DNA of 64,000 bases, from NCBI RefSeq assembly GCF_000026365.1, contig NC_012996.1, positions 248,001-312,000 of the forward strand, read 5' to 3'. This DNA comes from Zygosaccharomyces rouxii (lineage: Eukaryota; Ascomycota; Saccharomycetes; Saccharomycetales; Saccharomycetaceae). Below, piece after piece: positions 30,843 through 41,221 of the stretch (position 1 is its first letter; every line of letters starts with the position of its first letter). The notes beneath the pieces are model-generated. The model was not told where the DNA came from, ran no database searches, and saw nothing but the letters and a program-made list of their open reading frames with translations. The position numbers and the translations under genes are program-made.

Positions 30843-33212
30843 ATGGGGCATAAGAATAAAATACGTTCAGAATTAGATTCTATGGCCGCCCAAAGTTCCT
30901 CCAAGGGATTGCAGAACATGACATCCAATTCTGCAAGTGGGCATACTACGAGGCCCTTTAGGCAGTTTTCTACCAAGTCAAGAGCTAAAAGCACTGCAAG
31001 TTTTAAGGGACTGCATAGAATAACACCTCATGATAGTGGTAGCGATGCTGATAGTCATCATTCCGGTGAAAGTGTATTCAGAAAGAGCGGAAGTTCTGAT
31101 TCACTTTACAGGAAGAGGGCCATTAGTGGGTTGAATATGACTGCTTTGACTAGGGTTAAATCAAATCCAAGTCAAATGCCGGGTTCGAGATCTAGTTCTG
31201 TGAACAGTTCCACCAGTTACAGTCTTGGAGCAGTTTCCACCGGCTTAAAACCAAGCACTAGTAAGCCAACCCATTCTGTAGTGGGACTTCATGGCGATGA
31301 TAAAGACATTGATAATGATACTACTACAGATGAAGAAGTAGAGTATTTCTCCGATGAAGAAGAGAATGAAAATGGCAAATCACAGAAATCTTCACCCATA
31401 GGAGAGAATATGCCCAGGGAAAATTCTAACAACAAAGTCAAAAGAACACCAGAGGAAAACAAAATGCTATCAAAATCATTTAGTGAATTGACTTTACCTT
31501 ATGAGAGAGCTGAAAATGAGGCTCCACACCTGGTGAATCAACCAAGTTATAAAGCACCCTCAAGTTTAATTAATCCGCAGCAAGAACAGTTGTTGTCGAA
31601 CAGTTATAAGGAAGTTAATGATGGTAATAATGATACGAATACTGAGAATAATGATGGAGGTAATGCTAAACCAGAATCGAACGAATTGAAAAGACAAGAA
31701 TCAGATGAAACAGCTAATGACAAAATATTACATGACGATGGTGATGATCGTATTGATAATAACAATTTATATCCTGCGGCAGTAGATACAAGTATGGAAG
31801 CTGGAGCTCATAGTCTCAAGAGACAGGGAAAGAATTTTCAAGACCCACAAGAAAATGGTTTGTCCTTAATGGGAGAGGATGAATCCCCCCGTGGAACCGG
31901 TAACTACATCTCCCAACGCAGAAATAGCGATCATGAACAGTATATCCCCAGCATGATCCTTTCACAATCAACAGGTGTGGAAAGAAGATTTGATCAACCT
32001 GCTTCTATACAAAATTCTCTAGCCAATAATTATCAAGTGATGCCTCCACTAGAAGAAGCCCAGAATGGTGCTATTAAAGAATACAACATGGGTCTTAACA
32101 AAGAAAATCAAATCATTGACTCTCCTAGTTTTCAAAATGTTAATCGAGATCAATTACTTCAACAGCAACAGCATCAACAACAGGAGGAACAGCATCAACA
32201 ACCGCAACCACCGCAACCACCGCCACTACAACAACAGCCATCACAGCGGCAACCACATTTTCAACATTTCCATCAACCGCAGCTGCAACAACATAGTCAA
32301 GTACCGCCACAACAGTATCAACAACCACAACAGCACCATTTATCACGCCAAAAGCAGGCCAATAATACAAATAGTAATACTCAGCATAGTTTTTCTACAT
32401 CAATTTCGAGTTTGACAAGTAGTCTACAAAAGATGGCTCCAGAAAATGTCTATAATACCTCTCGCAAGAGTCATTTGCTTCGGAAGAAGCCTTCCCAGAT
32501 TTCGTTCCTTGGTTCAAGCTTTAGAGGCTCCAATGCAGAGGTTCCAAACTCATACTTACACCGTGAAAGTCCTCCAGCTTCTTCGGACATCAATAATTTT
32601 GCACAGTTTTTGAAATCAGATAACATGGATGGTGAATCTAGAACTCAACGTAAGCTTTGGCTGCAAAGAGAAAATTCCATTTTAGATCTTAGCTCACAAC
32701 ATGAAGCTAGTGATTCTATTTTCATGGCCAGTAACATTGAAGTTAAAAGAGAATTCGAAAGGATCTCACACGAGTATACGAACGTGAGAAGGTTTTCTAA
32801 TCCGATTGAAGAAGCATTAGCAAGAGTGGACTCTGAACAGAAACATACTGTGATTAAGAGTACTACCAGTCAAGATTCTGAAATGCTAGATTCTCTAATT
32901 CCAAGGCCTATTAATGAAGGTAAAGAAATTGATGAACTTCTGCCGAAGTCCCAAAGCGCCAAGTTACACAAGGTTTTGCAATCTATTTGGAGAGAGGAAA
33001 GTGCATTGTTCAATAAGGACACGAACCCTGTAAATCGTAACAAATCACCGATATCAGGTCATGTCACTAACACAAGTCGAACATCTTTGAAAAATGTTAT
33101 GAATCCAGGCTCTGCGCTTCAACACCAGAGGGTAATCAACTCACTACAACCAACCACGAGGGCTGTTAATAGAAGGATGGAAAACGCCCTACATAATCAG
33201 CAAAGATTGTGA
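30843..33212 (+). CDS. TCO89: TORC1 subunit
   Basis: A 789-residue, largely disordered protein starting at the ATG at 30843 (MGHKNKIRSELDSM); a TTG four codons upstream is not a yeast start. The S. cerevisiae protein has 799 residues and a similar conserved start with the RPFRQFSTKSRAKSTASFKGL segment. The middle is Ser/Asn-rich, with a Gln/Pro/His-rich tract (residues about 440-510) encoded by CAA/CAG/CCN codons. Near the C terminus, ELLPKSQSAKLHKVLQSIW and ALARVDSEQ are probably conserved helices. Tco89 is a non-essential TORC1 component at the vacuole, linked to rapamycin sensitivity, glycerol uptake and cell integrity. It is divergent from VPS45 and convergent with PAN2. Confidence 0.87.
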   Translation: MGHKNKIRSELDSMAAQSSSKGLQNMTSNSASGHTTRPFRQFSTKSRAKSTASFKGLHRITPHDSGSDADSHHSGESVFRKSGSSDSLYRKRAISGLNMTALTRVKSNPSQMPGSRSSSVNSSTSYSLGAVSTGLKPSTSKPTHSVVGLHGDDKDIDNDTTTDEEVEYFSDEEENENGKSQKSSPIGENMPRENSNNKVKRTPEENKMLSKSFSELTLPYERAENEAPHLVNQPSYKAPSSLINPQQEQLLSNSYKEVNDGNNDTNTENNDGGNAKPESNELKRQESDETANDKILHDDGDDRIDNNNLYPAAVDTSMEAGAHSLKRQGKNFQDPQENGLSLMGEDESPRGTGNYISQRRNSDHEQYIPSMILSQSTGVERRFDQPASIQNSLANNYQVMPPLEEAQNGAIKEYNMGLNKENQIIDSPSFQNVNRDQLLQQQQHQQQEEQHQQPQPPQPPPLQQQPSQRQPHFQHFHQPQLQQHSQVPPQQYQQPQQHHLSRQKQANNTNSNTQHSFSTSISSLTSSLQKMAPENVYNTSRKSHLLRKKPSQISFLGSSFRGSNAEVPNSYLHRESPPASSDINNFAQFLKSDNMDGESRTQRKLWLQRENSILDLSSQHEASDSIFMASNIEVKREFERISHEYTNVRRFSNPIEEALARVDSEQKHTVIKSTTSQDSEMLDSLIPRPINEGKEIDELLPKSQSAKLHKVLQSIWREESALFNKDTNPVNRNKSPISGHVTNTSRTSLKNVMNPGSALQHQRVINSLQPTTRAVNRRMENALHNQQRL

Positions 33213-33480
33213 TTTTATTCAGCTTGCAAGCATAAGACTTAGACATTCTAAAAAATACTAGCATCCTTTTGCGCGTAATCTTAAGCGATCGTTCCAGTAT
33301 AATGCTTATAGTTCACAAATATAAACATATAAGTGTGCTATACATCCTAACCACTAAAAAGTTTTGTCATTTTTATTTAATTTTTATTATAATTTTTATT
33401 TTAATTAACATTCTTTTTACTGTATTGCCTTTCTAGCTGCACTTGGTTTTCTCTTGGTGCCTTTTTAACCCCTTTCACCT

Positions 33481-36400
33481 TTATTGGAATGGTACTCTAT
33501 AATTTGATGCTCTACCCTCTGCATAAATAGTGTCCAAAACATGCTCTAAAGTTCCCTTTTCTTTCAAGTCCAAATATTTTTTATATAATATCAAAGCCGT
33601 GTAGGCATCCTCAATCGAATCATGGTTTCCCTCTTGAACATTCTTATCCAAGAGAGCATACGCCAGGTATCTCAAAGAAAGGAATCTTTTCCCACGTAAA
33701 AAATATAGAGCAGTATCTCTGATTTGCTCTTTTGGTACGTTAATATTAATATGCTTAAAATCGTTGCTCAAACCATGTCCCACAAACACGCAACCCAATT
33801 GCATTAGCAACCAAACTTTACGATAGGTAACTTCCCTCGAGACTAGAGGTTTGTCACTCTTTTCCAAATCTAAATCACCGGGCGAAATCCCACTATAACG
33901 AGTCAGGTAGTTCTCAATGTGCTCCTTGTTGAAAATATAGTCATCAATGAAAGGTACCCCGAATTGAGCACCTTCTTCACATCTAAGAACAGAGAGCCTT
34001 GCAAGAGCAGTTTTTTTCGGTTTAACTATGGTCTTTACGCCAGTACAATCAATTTCACTGAGCTCTTCACTCAATACAACAAACTCTGCATCAATAGCAA
34101 CCAAAGTTCCTGGTTTAGGGGCTTCCTCTTTGCACAACAACTCGTATTGGGTCTTTGCAGTAATTCCGACCCCATTAGCAAAATGATTACGATACAGAAC
34201 ATCATAATTAATACGATAGGTATCCACAGAAAAAAATGGTTTCCGAATTTCCTCTGCATCACAATAAATGATTGTCTCTGGAGTTTTCCACCAATAGGAA
34301 ATGTTTAATGCTTCCTCTTCATCAACTTCAACAGCAAGATAACCATTAAACATATACCATTTGAAAATGTTTTCTTCAGATTCATATTTTCGAATGAATG
34401 TCACCAAGCGAGACTCACCATTTCTATCACTTATTCTGGCAACATATCCATTAAGTTCATATTTGAAAATCGGACTTATACCTCTTAATTCCTGAGGACT
34501 ACTTTGCAAAAGAGCCTTTTCCTTGGTCATGGCAGCAAAAAACTCCTTGGACAGCCAATTCTTTACAGATTTGACAACAGCCCATTCAGATTCAGATAGT
34601 AAAATATCAAGGGACAATATTGGCGGTAAATTCCTCATTACCCTTTCATAAGTGGTTAACTCTTGCTTATTACATTTCGAACATGTACTTGTTGTGTGTT
34701 TGACTCTTCTCATGGATGACTCGATGTAGGGAAGAATTGTTTGGCTATTCATTTTTTTGTTTGCATATTTGATACTGTTTCTTGTTGGGGACAAGACAGT
34801 CAATGTAGGCTCCACACTTTTCAAAACTTCTTGATAATTACAACTTGTTCGTATGGTAGAATCTAATTGAAATCCATAAAGTTCTTTTAATGTTACGGTG
34901 GAAGGAACCTTCTCAGACTCTTCATTCATCAGTCGGTGTAGTACAAATTCATTAAATTTTTGAACCAGACTTTTTCGTAGCCTCTCCATGGATGGGGAAG
35001 TGATTGGCTCATCATTAATCTTTAATCTTTCCAAAAACGTCAAATCCGTACTTAAAGGTGTTGTGAGTCCTTGTTCCTTAAATCCATCAATGGAATTTAA
35101 AGTTGATTGGAAATTCGCTGAGCGGCATACTTTGCCTTTCGATCTATCCATCATGTCGTAGAGATAACCCAACTCAGTCAATAAAGAATGTAGGCCAAAA
35201 TTTTCATCCTTTAGGCTACCTACTACAAAATTGAAAAGCTCTGGGACAAAGCGGTAAAGTTGTAGTATCGAATTTGTGTAGACATTATCGACGTCATTAT
35301 CCAAAGTAGAGTAAGATGTTTGGTTAAATGCTTGGAAATCAAAATTATCAGTTCCATAACGACCATGCGTTAGCGGCAATTTCATATAAGCTTTGGGTAC
35401 TTCACATTCCTCCGTAGATTTATATTTCAACATGTCTGATGGGATTATTCCTGAGGCGAATTTCTTTCTAATTTCTTTGAGACAGACATAAGACTCCAAA
35501 GCATTACGACGGCCGTACTTAGACCTATCGTACTTTTGAAGTGGGTACGCTCCTGGGTTTGATTTAGGTCTTGGTTTTGTGATGGGCATATGTTCATCGA
35601 GAGGTGTGGGTATGGTTCCTGGACTTCTAAAGATGGAGTTGGGCCATGCTGAAATAAGTTGCTGAGAGTAATAAGGCATTCCCACACTACTCAAGTGATA
35701 AGACTGATCATCTACATCCGTCAAATGAGGTAAAAGTCCATCATCTACGAAATCGGAATACTCTAATGGGATCGGCGTATTGGTGAAATTGTGACTATCA
35801 TCGGTTCGATTCCATGTCGTCAAAGTATTATCATCTCCCGTGAAGGCCAAATAGTCACCATTTGGTGACAAAGCCATACTTTTTATTGATTGACTTGGAT
35901 GAATGTACTGTGTTCGCAGTGTTGGATTCGCCAAATCTACAAAATCAAACGAGCCTGAAGCTGAACCTACAACCATTACCGTGGGTAGTAAGGAGTGTAA
36001 TTGCACAAAATCTGCACCACCTGCACCCATAGTCGTTCCTTTAGAGAAAGATATTGGTGGTAGCTGTTGCATAGTTCTCAAATCGTAAACGTTCACAAAC
36101 GGATCAGCGTACATATTGTTAAACCTTTTTGATTTCCCCACGGTAACCAAAGTATAATCCTTAGAGTCCATAGAAGATATGGTGCCAGAATGAGCTGAGA
36201 AAGTTCTTACGACGCTATTCGACCGAGGATCTAGTATATCTACACCACCTGTCTGTTTCCCCACTGATATTACCTTGTTGTTCGAGCACATGTGTTTCAC
36301 CTTATGAGGATAACTTATAACAGAACTTGGAGTACCTCTGTTCAAATCAATGCGAACAATACCTGAATTTGGATTTGTACCAGCACAGTACACATGGTTT

Positions 36401-36786
36401 ACGTATTCTGCACCACCAAAACACATAGATCTTAATCCACTAAATGCAGCAACATCAACACTGGTCAAGTTCATCATCGTGACACCTCGACGATTGGCAA
36501 AATGCAATGAGTCCTCATTTAATGAAAGTATACCTTCTCTATGGGTCAAAATATCGTTAACAGGCAGACCTCCAATATTAGCAGTGTAACGAGAATACAA
36601 CGAAAGGGAGCCACCATAGTAAGAGGAAACACGGGCATAGCTATCACCAACCCATATCAGATTCGACAAATCGTCAAATACAACTTTACTGGCTTCCTTT
36701 TCTCTACTATCATGTCTGTAAAAAGGCTTTTTAAGATGCTCTGTTAAGTCCAAAAAATCTGTCAATGAGGGCTTCCAATTATTCAT
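33481..36786 (-). CDS. PAN2: Catalytic subunit of the Pan2-Pan3 poly(A) nuclease
   Basis: An 1101-residue protein starting at the ATG at 36786 (MNNWKPSLTDF), which matches the S. cerevisiae start; six codons upstream begin with TTG and are excluded. Layout: N-terminal WD40-like propeller (about residues 20-330), a linker, an inactive ubiquitin-hydrolase-like fold with a CSKCNKQ knuckle (middle), and a C-terminal DEDD exonuclease. The exonuclease shows IDAEFVVL, GHGLSNDFKHIN and HDSIEDAYTAL, holding the expected acidic residues. Pan2-Pan3 trims mRNA poly(A) tails in the cytoplasm and starts deadenylation. The length is near the S. cerevisiae 1115 residues. In S. cerevisiae PAN2 (YGL094C) is next to VPS45; here TCO89 is interposed. 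Confidence 0.96.
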   Translation of the reverse strand: MNNWKPSLTDFLDLTEHLKKPFYRHDSREKEASKVVFDDLSNLIWVGDSYARVSSYYGGSLSLYSRYTANIGGLPVNDILTHREGILSLNEDSLHFANRRGVTMMNLTSVDVAAFSGLRSMCFGGAEYVNHVYCAGTNPNSGIVRIDLNRGTPSSVISYPHKVKHMCSNNKVISVGKQTGGVDILDPRSNSVVRTFSAHSGTISSMDSKDYTLVTVGKSKRFNNMYADPFVNVYDLRTMQQLPPISFSKGTTMGAGGADFVQLHSLLPTVMVVGSASGSFDFVDLANPTLRTQYIHPSQSIKSMALSPNGDYLAFTGDDNTLTTWNRTDDSHNFTNTPIPLEYSDFVDDGLLPHLTDVDDQSYHLSSVGMPYYSQQLISAWPNSIFRSPGTIPTPLDEHMPITKPRPKSNPGAYPLQKYDRSKYGRRNALESYVCLKEIRKKFASGIIPSDMLKYKSTEECEVPKAYMKLPLTHGRYGTDNFDFQAFNQTSYSTLDNDVDNVYTNSILQLYRFVPELFNFVVGSLKDENFGLHSLLTELGYLYDMMDRSKGKVCRSANFQSTLNSIDGFKEQGLTTPLSTDLTFLERLKINDEPITSPSMERLRKSLVQKFNEFVLHRLMNEESEKVPSTVTLKELYGFQLDSTIRTSCNYQEVLKSVEPTLTVLSPTRNSIKYANKKMNSQTILPYIESSMRRVKHTTSTCSKCNKQELTTYERVMRNLPPILSLDILLSESEWAVVKSVKNWLSKEFFAAMTKEKALLQSSPQELRGISPIFKYELNGYVARISDRNGESRLVTFIRKYESEENIFKWYMFNGYLAVEVDEEEALNISYWWKTPETIIYCDAEEIRKPFFSVDTYRINYDVLYRNHFANGVGITAKTQYELLCKEEAPKPGTLVAIDAEFVVLSEELSEIDCTGVKTIVKPKKTALARLSVLRCEEGAQFGVPFIDDYIFNKEHIENYLTRYSGISPGDLDLEKSDKPLVSREVTYRKVWLLMQLGCVFVGHGLSNDFKHININVPKEQIRDTALYFLRGKRFLSLRYLAYALLDKNVQEGNHDSIEDAYTALILYKKYLDLKEKGTLEHVLDTIYAEGRASNYRVPFQ

Positions 36787-37053
36787 ACTTTCATTCCACA
36801 CCAATTACCAAACTATCAAGACCGGAATAGCCGCTTATCTGAGTTCATTACTACCAATTCTTTCAATGGTAAACCATCGCCTGGTGTCTTTTGTCCAGTC
36901 TTCCCTTGCCAATGAATTTTCCGGACTTGGTTACCCTACGAAGCTGTGAAGAGTGAAAAAAAATGCATAGAAGCTCATCTCATCTTATCGCGTATATTAC
37001 TAGTTGGAAAGGCGGTTCAATTTGAATCCAATTGAGCTGTATTAAGGGCCGGC

Positions 37054-39969
37054 ATGCATTCTGTTTCTCACTATGGACCTGCTTTGAGCGTCAAATTTCT
37101 TGACAGGTTTGTTTACGCCGGTTATGGTCCATTTTTGCACGTTTACGAATATGCAACTGGTAAACTGGCTAATAAATGTCTTATCTTCAATAAAAACAAA
37201 GTTCACGGTGTGAGGATTGGTGACAATGGGTTAATTCTTTGCTACGGCTCTAGATCTGTTAATTTGACGAGTATTCAGGATGTCCATGAGAAAAGTAGCA
37301 TTGTGGAAAGTGAAAAGCATACTAGTGAATGGATTATTAGCGGGGAGTTTAATTCCGACTGCAGTCAATTCTATTTATTGACATGCTATGATCGGGTCTT
37401 AACCTGTGATTTGGAGTGCCATGTTGTAAAGAAAAGTGCAGTTTATGGTGAGAGATCAATTCTTTACTCAGGTTCGATCAAAGTGGTTTCCGAGGATAAA
37501 GTGTTTATCAATGCAGGTACCGTTATGGGTGGAATTATAGTCTGGGAATTATTTAGTGAAACTCTAGTGGCAAATCTGTTAGGACATAGTGGGTCCATCT
37601 TTTATGTGGAGATGAATAGAGATGGATCATTGATAGCTAGTTGTTCTGATGATAGATCTGTTAGACTTTGGGATCTCAAGTCCCAAAAAGAATTATCTGT
37701 TGGTTGGGCTCATACCGCCAGGATTTGGCATCTGCTGTTCTACAACAACGACACTCGATTGATTAGTGTTTCTGAAGACTGCACTTGCCGGGTATGGGAC
37801 ATCCAGAGCGGTAAACTGTTACAAAGTGCTATCCACGAAGTTCATTTGACGAAAAACGTTTGGTGCGTAGATGTTAACGAGAAAGATCAACTGGCCATCA
37901 CCTCGGGGAACGACGGGAGGCTAAGATTGATCTCGTTGACAGAACAAGAGAGTTTACAGAGGAATTTTACCATCAAGCAAATTAGTGACGATTCTAAAGT
38001 GCCGTTTGCTAAACAAGAAATTATCAAAGGTTTCCACTGGTTTTCCTTTGGACTTGTAGCCATCACTTCTGAAGGCAAAATTTTGCAGTATGGTAATCAA
38101 TGGAAGTTCTTAATGCAAAATCCACAGTTTAAATCATATTCTATGACTAATGGAATCAGTAAAGATAACATTGTCATATTTTCAAATAACAAATGTAATT
38201 TGCTGATACTTAAGTTTAATTCTGAGGGTAGTGAAATCGTTGCAAGTCGCGAGTTGCACGTCGATACACTAACAAAGAGCCAAAACTGTATGGTATGTCG
38301 CCATCACGATAGAAATGAATTTTTTGTTACGCTAGAGTCTCCTAATCCTCACGATCCATTTATGTGCCTTAAATTCGACACTGATTCTTTAAATCTGAGG
38401 GGTCAATTTGGGTTAAAAAAACCAGAATCGTTTGCCTCATCATGTTTAGAGATCTACGAATCTTTTCTTTTGGTTGGCTCTCGTTTTAGCGTCATAGCTA
38501 TTTTCGATCTTAATAATACGAGTCAAGAATCACTGGTATCCCGAAGGCTGACCCCTGGAGATACTACTACTAGTATCCATTTAGTAGAATTCTCTATTGG
38601 TGGACCAGTTTTCGTTGTCACCAACAGGGATGGTTACTACAATTTTATTAGATTAAAATTGGGCAATCCAATTGAAGAATTGGAAATCATTCATTCTAAT
38701 AGGACTGCTCGCGGATTTTTGGAGGGTGCTTATTACGATAATAATGGAGACTTAATCACATATGGGTTTAAATCTGAATTATTCTACATCTATAACGAAA
38801 CGCAATGTTATGAAAAGGCTGTACGAGTATGCGGTGGTGCTCATCGTCAATGGGAACTAGCAAGGACCCCGGAAGGATTTATGCTAGTGTTCATAAGAGC
38901 TTCTGATTTGCATTTCACAAGGGTGATCGAACCTAAAGTGCCAGAAGTCTTACAATGCGGTACACACGGCAGAGAAATTAGAGACATCGCACTATTGAAG
39001 GATTTCAAATACAAGAATGGTCATTTATTTTGTACCGCTTCAGAGGATACTACTATCAAATTATGCCATGTCCACGAGAGTACCGGTCAAGTAACAACGT
39101 TTTGGACTCTAAGGAAGCACGTTTCCGGTTTACAGCGCTGTAAATTTCTCAGTTCCAAACTTATGATATCTTCGTCTGCCAGAGAAGAATTGTTCTTATG
39201 GGAACTAACTACGGATTGTAACACCAAGCCTTATATCAAGTTTCGCCAGGCACTGCCCATCTCCGGGAACAATCCAGATCTGAGAATAACAGATTTTTCT
39301 GTCAAGTTTGAAGGATCAAATTTTATTTTGGCAGCAGTATATTCAGATTCTGCAGTTAAACTCTGGCGTTATAACCATTTACAAAACAGATTCCAATTGG
39401 CAGTTGAAGGTCATTACAAGACTTGTTGCATATTAAATGCTTCCCTATTTGAATTTAAAAATCAGTCGTACTTAATGTTATCTGCCACCGACGGTCATCT
39501 GTCATTGTACAATCTAACGAATACGATGAACGGCGGAACGGTTTGTCCACTCCCATCTGTTGAATCATCCATTCAGATCCATCAGTCAAGTATCAAAGCG
39601 ATGAACATATCTGTAGATGACCAAAATGACGCGGTCAGAGTGTACACTGGTGGTGATGACAATGCACTGGCCATCTGCGCATTCCATTGGGAAAGTCAAA
39701 CTAAAAGATTACTACCGCACCTCAAAGATGTCCAGAGAAGTGCAGCTTCCTCTACAATCACTTCATCTGAATTGATCAACGACGACAAACAGCTCGTGAC
39801 TGCTTCCGTTGATCAAATAGTCAGAATATGGGACACTGAGAATGACAAGCTTGTTTTACAGGAACAAAAATACACAACTGTAGCGGACACAGGGTCGTTA
39901 GACGCTGTAAGTAATTTACTACTTATCGGCGGCGTGGGTCTTTCTGTATGGAAGACCGAGCATCATTGA
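37054..39969 (+). CDS. RTT10: WD40 protein, Trm7 partner for tRNA wobble-base methylation
   Basis: A 971-residue WD-repeat protein with several recognisable blades: GHSGSIFYVEMNRDGSLIASCSDDRSVRLWD, split here as GHSGSIFYVEMNRD and IASCSDDRSVRLWD (residues about 180-215), then AHTARIWHLLFYNND and SEDCTCRVWD. Later blades are GHLFCTASEDTTIKL and LVTASVDQIVRIWD. S. cerevisiae Rtt10 (also Trm734, YPL183C, 1013 residues) works with the methyltransferase Trm7 to 2'-O-methylate position 34 of certain tRNAs, and also affects endosomal recycling and Ty1 transposition. It is divergent from PAN2 across about 270 bases and convergent with RTC6, its neighbour in S. cerevisiae. Confidence 0.9.
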   Translation: MHSVSHYGPALSVKFLDRFVYAGYGPFLHVYEYATGKLANKCLIFNKNKVHGVRIGDNGLILCYGSRSVNLTSIQDVHEKSSIVESEKHTSEWIISGEFNSDCSQFYLLTCYDRVLTCDLECHVVKKSAVYGERSILYSGSIKVVSEDKVFINAGTVMGGIIVWELFSETLVANLLGHSGSIFYVEMNRDGSLIASCSDDRSVRLWDLKSQKELSVGWAHTARIWHLLFYNNDTRLISVSEDCTCRVWDIQSGKLLQSAIHEVHLTKNVWCVDVNEKDQLAITSGNDGRLRLISLTEQESLQRNFTIKQISDDSKVPFAKQEIIKGFHWFSFGLVAITSEGKILQYGNQWKFLMQNPQFKSYSMTNGISKDNIVIFSNNKCNLLILKFNSEGSEIVASRELHVDTLTKSQNCMVCRHHDRNEFFVTLESPNPHDPFMCLKFDTDSLNLRGQFGLKKPESFASSCLEIYESFLLVGSRFSVIAIFDLNNTSQESLVSRRLTPGDTTTSIHLVEFSIGGPVFVVTNRDGYYNFIRLKLGNPIEELEIIHSNRTARGFLEGAYYDNNGDLITYGFKSELFYIYNETQCYEKAVRVCGGAHRQWELARTPEGFMLVFIRASDLHFTRVIEPKVPEVLQCGTHGREIRDIALLKDFKYKNGHLFCTASEDTTIKLCHVHESTGQVTTFWTLRKHVSGLQRCKFLSSKLMISSSAREELFLWELTTDCNTKPYIKFRQALPISGNNPDLRITDFSVKFEGSNFILAAVYSDSAVKLWRYNHLQNRFQLAVEGHYKTCCILNASLFEFKNQSYLMLSATDGHLSLYNLTNTMNGGTVCPLPSVESSIQIHQSSIKAMNISVDDQNDAVRVYTGGDDNALAICAFHWESQTKRLLPHLKDVQRSAASSTITSSELINDDKQLVTASVDQIVRIWDTENDKLVLQEQKYTTVADTGSLDAVSNLLLIGGVGLSVWKTEHH

Positions 39970-40041
39970 TCATTAATATTTTTAATAGATAGATATTTAC
40001 ATGTAATAATATTAGATAATATACCCTCTCCATAATACTTT

Positions 40042-40407
<366 letters not shown>

Positions 40408-40529
40408 TCAACGATTAATGCTACTAATTTTTTTAGCACATGATGGAGCTCATCGCATCTTTAAAGGCTACAGGAACAAGGGCATCAATGAGAATGACTT
40501 TAACTGATTTAGGGTGGCTATAGGTGATT

Positions 40530-41138
40530 ATGGCTGGTCGAACTATTCTTACTCGAAATGCTGTGATAAATAGTACACACACATTGATCAAATGCCCCGA
40601 AAAGTACTTGTTACCTTCGCTAGAGGTGTCCAATCTTCCATCTTTTGTCAGGATGGCCTACAGACGTTTGTTCAGATTACAATCATTTATTTCCAATAGG
40701 AAGATGGTCAGGGACACATACGGAGAATATCTGAGATATAAGTTTAAGAAGGAGAATTACGATACAAAGAGGTCTATTGTAGTGGGCGACACGCCTAAGG
40801 CACCGCTTCGAGAAGAGATACGTAATAGCGTTATGTTTGTGGTTAAGGCAGTTAGTCACTTACCTGAGACGAAGGATTCCAAATTTGCTATTGCTAGGGA
40901 TAACACTACCTGTCGTCAAGTTTTGAAAAATCTCTTAACCATAGAATATGAAAAACAATCTTTAATAGCTAGATATCGACCACCAACGAAGCGTAGAGAT
41001 ATGGTTGGACCCTATCAAATATACAGGAAAGATTTCACTCACATGCAAGAATTGAATAAATCGGCACAGTGGCGAGTGTTCGGGGAATTTGACATCTGTA
41101 CAGTTTATTTGAATGAAATTTTACAGACTCGACTTTGA
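40530..41138 (+). CDS. IRC19: Respiratory-growth protein Irc19/Rrg4
   Basis: A 202-residue protein from the ATG at 40530 (MAGRTILTRNAV); a GTG two codons upstream is discounted. It aligns along its length with S. cerevisiae Irc19 (YLL033W, 230 residues): LIKCPEKYLLPS, YRRLFRLQSFISNRKMV, DTYGEYLRYKFKKENY, SYLPETK-like SHLPETKDSKFAIARDNT (shown in parts: SHLPETK, IARDNTTCRQ), KNLLTIEYEK, and the terminal FDICTVYLNEILQTRL. The S. cerevisiae mutant shows raised recombination foci and loses mitochondrial DNA; the molecular role is unknown. A mitochondrial function is inferred from that phenotype. It is convergent with YLL032C, as in S. cerevisiae. Confidence 0.87.
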   Translation: MAGRTILTRNAVINSTHTLIKCPEKYLLPSLEVSNLPSFVRMAYRRLFRLQSFISNRKMVRDTYGEYLRYKFKKENYDTKRSIVVGDTPKAPLREEIRNSVMFVVKAVSHLPETKDSKFAIARDNTTCRQVLKNLLTIEYEKQSLIARYRPPTKRRDMVGPYQIYRKDFTHMQELNKSAQWRVFGEFDICTVYLNEILQTRL

Positions 41139-41221
41139 TGAGCTCACAGATATTATGTTAATATAAAATGGTATGATGTTTATATATATCGATTGCATTC
41201 GATGGAAGTTCCTAAAAACAT

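Noticed and set aside
36787..36804. Upstream in-frame extension of PAN2 (similar for YMR087W homologue, APE1, TCO89, IRC19, CTF18)
   Set aside because: These extensions begin with TTG or GTG, which are not normal yeast nuclear starts. The first ATG in each case fits known N termini better.
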